Positions 63,087 through 64,000 of a DNA stretch of 64,000 bases are shown here, in pieces. Position numbers and translations under genes: made by a program. Location: the NCBI RefSeq assembly GCF_014385095.1, contig NZ_JACRTC010000006.1, positions 62,001 to 126,000 on the forward strand. The letters are read 5' to 3'. A model generated the notes under the pieces. That model was not told the origin of the DNA. It worked only from the letters and a program-made list of their open reading frames with translations, and made no database searches. The stretch's first letter is position 1. Each line of letters starts with the position of its first letter. The DNA comes from Zongyangia hominis (lineage in GTDB: Bacteria > Bacillota > Clostridia > Oscillospirales > Ruminococcaceae).

Positions 63087-63098
63087 TTATGCCGTCGT

Positions 63099-64000
63099 TT
63101 ACGGACGGATTTCTTCATTGTAATCGGCTACGTCCACCACCGGGGCATCGGAATGGACCGGCGCCTCATAGGCTTTAGTCGCCTCCATCTCCTTGCTGCG
63201 GCCCAGCTGGATCAGATACCGGGCGTAAATCGCCGTGGCGCAGCTGAGATAAGGCGCCACATATAAAACCGGCACCATCAGGATGCACAGAATGAACCAG
63301 GGCAGGAAGGAGAGAAAAAAGCCGAACAGCCGGAACCGGTGTTCCCAAGTGTATTTGAGGGAAGCGCGGATCGCTTCGCTCACTTTCACTTCCGGACCCT
63401 CCGCGAAAAGATAAAACGCCAACAGATATTTGCTCAATGTCGTCAACAGGAAGACAGTCCCCAATAAGAAGAGGACCAGCCCCGACAGGATACCGGTAAT
63501 GGCCAGGGCTTTGCCGGTATTTCCCTCCACCCGCCGGAGGGTTTGGACACCCCAATAGAGGATGAGCGCGCCGGGCCCTGTGAGGAAGGCCGTCCAGATG
63601 GCGGAACGGATGGTGATATTGAAGGAGAGCCAGATGCTTTTCCAATAGGTCTTCATAGAAGAAAACATGGCAAAGATGGAGGAAATTTCGGGACTTTCCC
63701 CGCCGGTGATGCGGTAATACCATTGAAGAACCCCAATGGACAAAGGCGCCAGCACCAAAAAGGAGAGAAGCAGCATGGCGCCGGATAGGGCCAGGCGGGT
63801 CACACTGATCGCTTCCGGGGCATAGCCGTCCAGGAACAGCAGCTCCCGAAAGGTGTGCATGCCCAGCGCCACCGAAATCACCGATTCAAAAAGGGCGAAC
63901 AGCACCCCCACCGCCAGCATGATCATGAGAATGCAGACAGCCTTCCCCCAATTGTTGCACAGCGCCGATCTCGCGTCGCGTTTGATCTTTCTTCTCAGCA
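63099..64000 (-). CDS. DUF975 membrane protein (runs off the window)
   Basis: Partial: the frame is open to the edge of the window. The visible N-terminus is LRRKIKRDARSALCNNWGKAVCILM, which matches the DUF975 start pattern (basic, then A-x-x-x-L-x-x-N-W-G-x-A-V), so only a few residues are missing. Six or so membrane helices follow, with SVTRLALSGAMLLLSFLVLAPLSIGVLQWYYR and YTWEHRFRLFGFFLSFLPWFILC. An acidic, soluble C-terminal tail ends the protein. The family is common in Clostridia; its function is unknown. Confidence 0.85.
   Translation of the reverse strand, partial: LRRKIKRDARSALCNNWGKAVCILMIMLAVGVLFALFESVISVALGMHTFRELLFLDGYAPEAISVTRLALSGAMLLLSFLVLAPLSIGVLQWYYRITGGESPEISSIFAMFSSMKTYWKSIWLSFNITIRSAIWTAFLTGPGALILYWGVQTLRRVEGNTGKALAITGILSGLVLFLLGTVFLLTTLSKYLLAFYLFAEGPEVKVSEAIRASLKYTWEHRFRLFGFFLSFLPWFILCILMVPVLYVAPYLSCATAIYARYLIQLGRSKEMEATKAYEAPVHSDAPVVDVADYNEEIRP

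Overview
The window looks like a chromosomal segment of a fairly GC-rich, endospore-forming member of the Firmicutes, most likely class Clostridia in the Oscillospiraceae/Ruminococcaceae neighbourhood. This rests on spoIIE, spmA and spmB, an AbrB-family regulator, Firmicutes-type secE-nusG-rplKAJL order with an L10 leader, PyrR-regulated pyr genes, many GGAGG ribosome binding sites and TTGACA/TATAAT promoters. The family-level placement is inference. No tRNA, rRNA, CRISPR array, transposase or phage structural gene was seen.

Layout. 1-4.5 kb: half-size EamA transporter, ECF S component, an altered CoaX-like protein, HD-domain protein, an unknown envelope protein and an XRE regulator. 4.8-12 kb: rsmA, a dCMP-deaminase family gene, a homocysteine methyltransferase family gene, and a ddl-murI-ywiB-argS cluster. 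12.2-16.1 kb: rpmG-secE-nusG-rplK-rplA, then the L10 leader and rplJ-rplL. 16.3-18.8 kb: two half-length TSUP genes, tcdA and a DUF1292 gene. 18.9-20.04 kb: a 1.1-kb AT-richer stretch without a credible protein gene, bounded by a consensus promoter and a perfect hairpin terminator and rich in strong stems; it is best read as a large structured non-coding RNA and is the leading novelty candidate. 20.3-27.8 kb: peptidyl-prolyl isomerase lipoprotein, AEC transporter, phosphoesterase, D-Ala-D-Ala carboxypeptidase, methyltransferase, a STIV-B116-like protein, ruvX and a phosphoglycerate-mutase-like phosphatase. 27.8-33 kb: pyrR-pyrC-pyrF-pyrK-pyrD with a PyrR box and attenuator. 33-42.9 kb: greA-lysS, an unknown gene, the division/envelope cluster ftsE-ftsX-M23 peptidase-ctpA, a PucR/CdaR regulator and rsuA. 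43.2-54.3 kb: two envelope proteins, a CmpB-family protein, an EF-G-like GTPase, a 924-residue P-type-ATPase-like protein that lacks the catalytic motifs, rlmB and an OGG1-type glycosylase. 54.4-64 kb: fba, spoIIE, an aminotransferase, trpS, spmB-spmA, abrB-like gene and a DUF975 gene running off the end.

Two themes cut across the window. First, a family of intergenic repeats with the hairpin core CCACCGGYAGGTGG occurs at five loci (4.6, 7.9, 16.2, 55.5 and 60.7-61.3 kb), in four of them touching or entering the 3' end of a leftward gene; the last locus contains a 230-bp tandem duplication. Second, several proteins are built in reduced or altered form: half-size transporters, a CoaX relative with its N-terminal phosphate-binding motif changed, a MurI with ACGT instead of ACNT, and the dead P-type ATPase.
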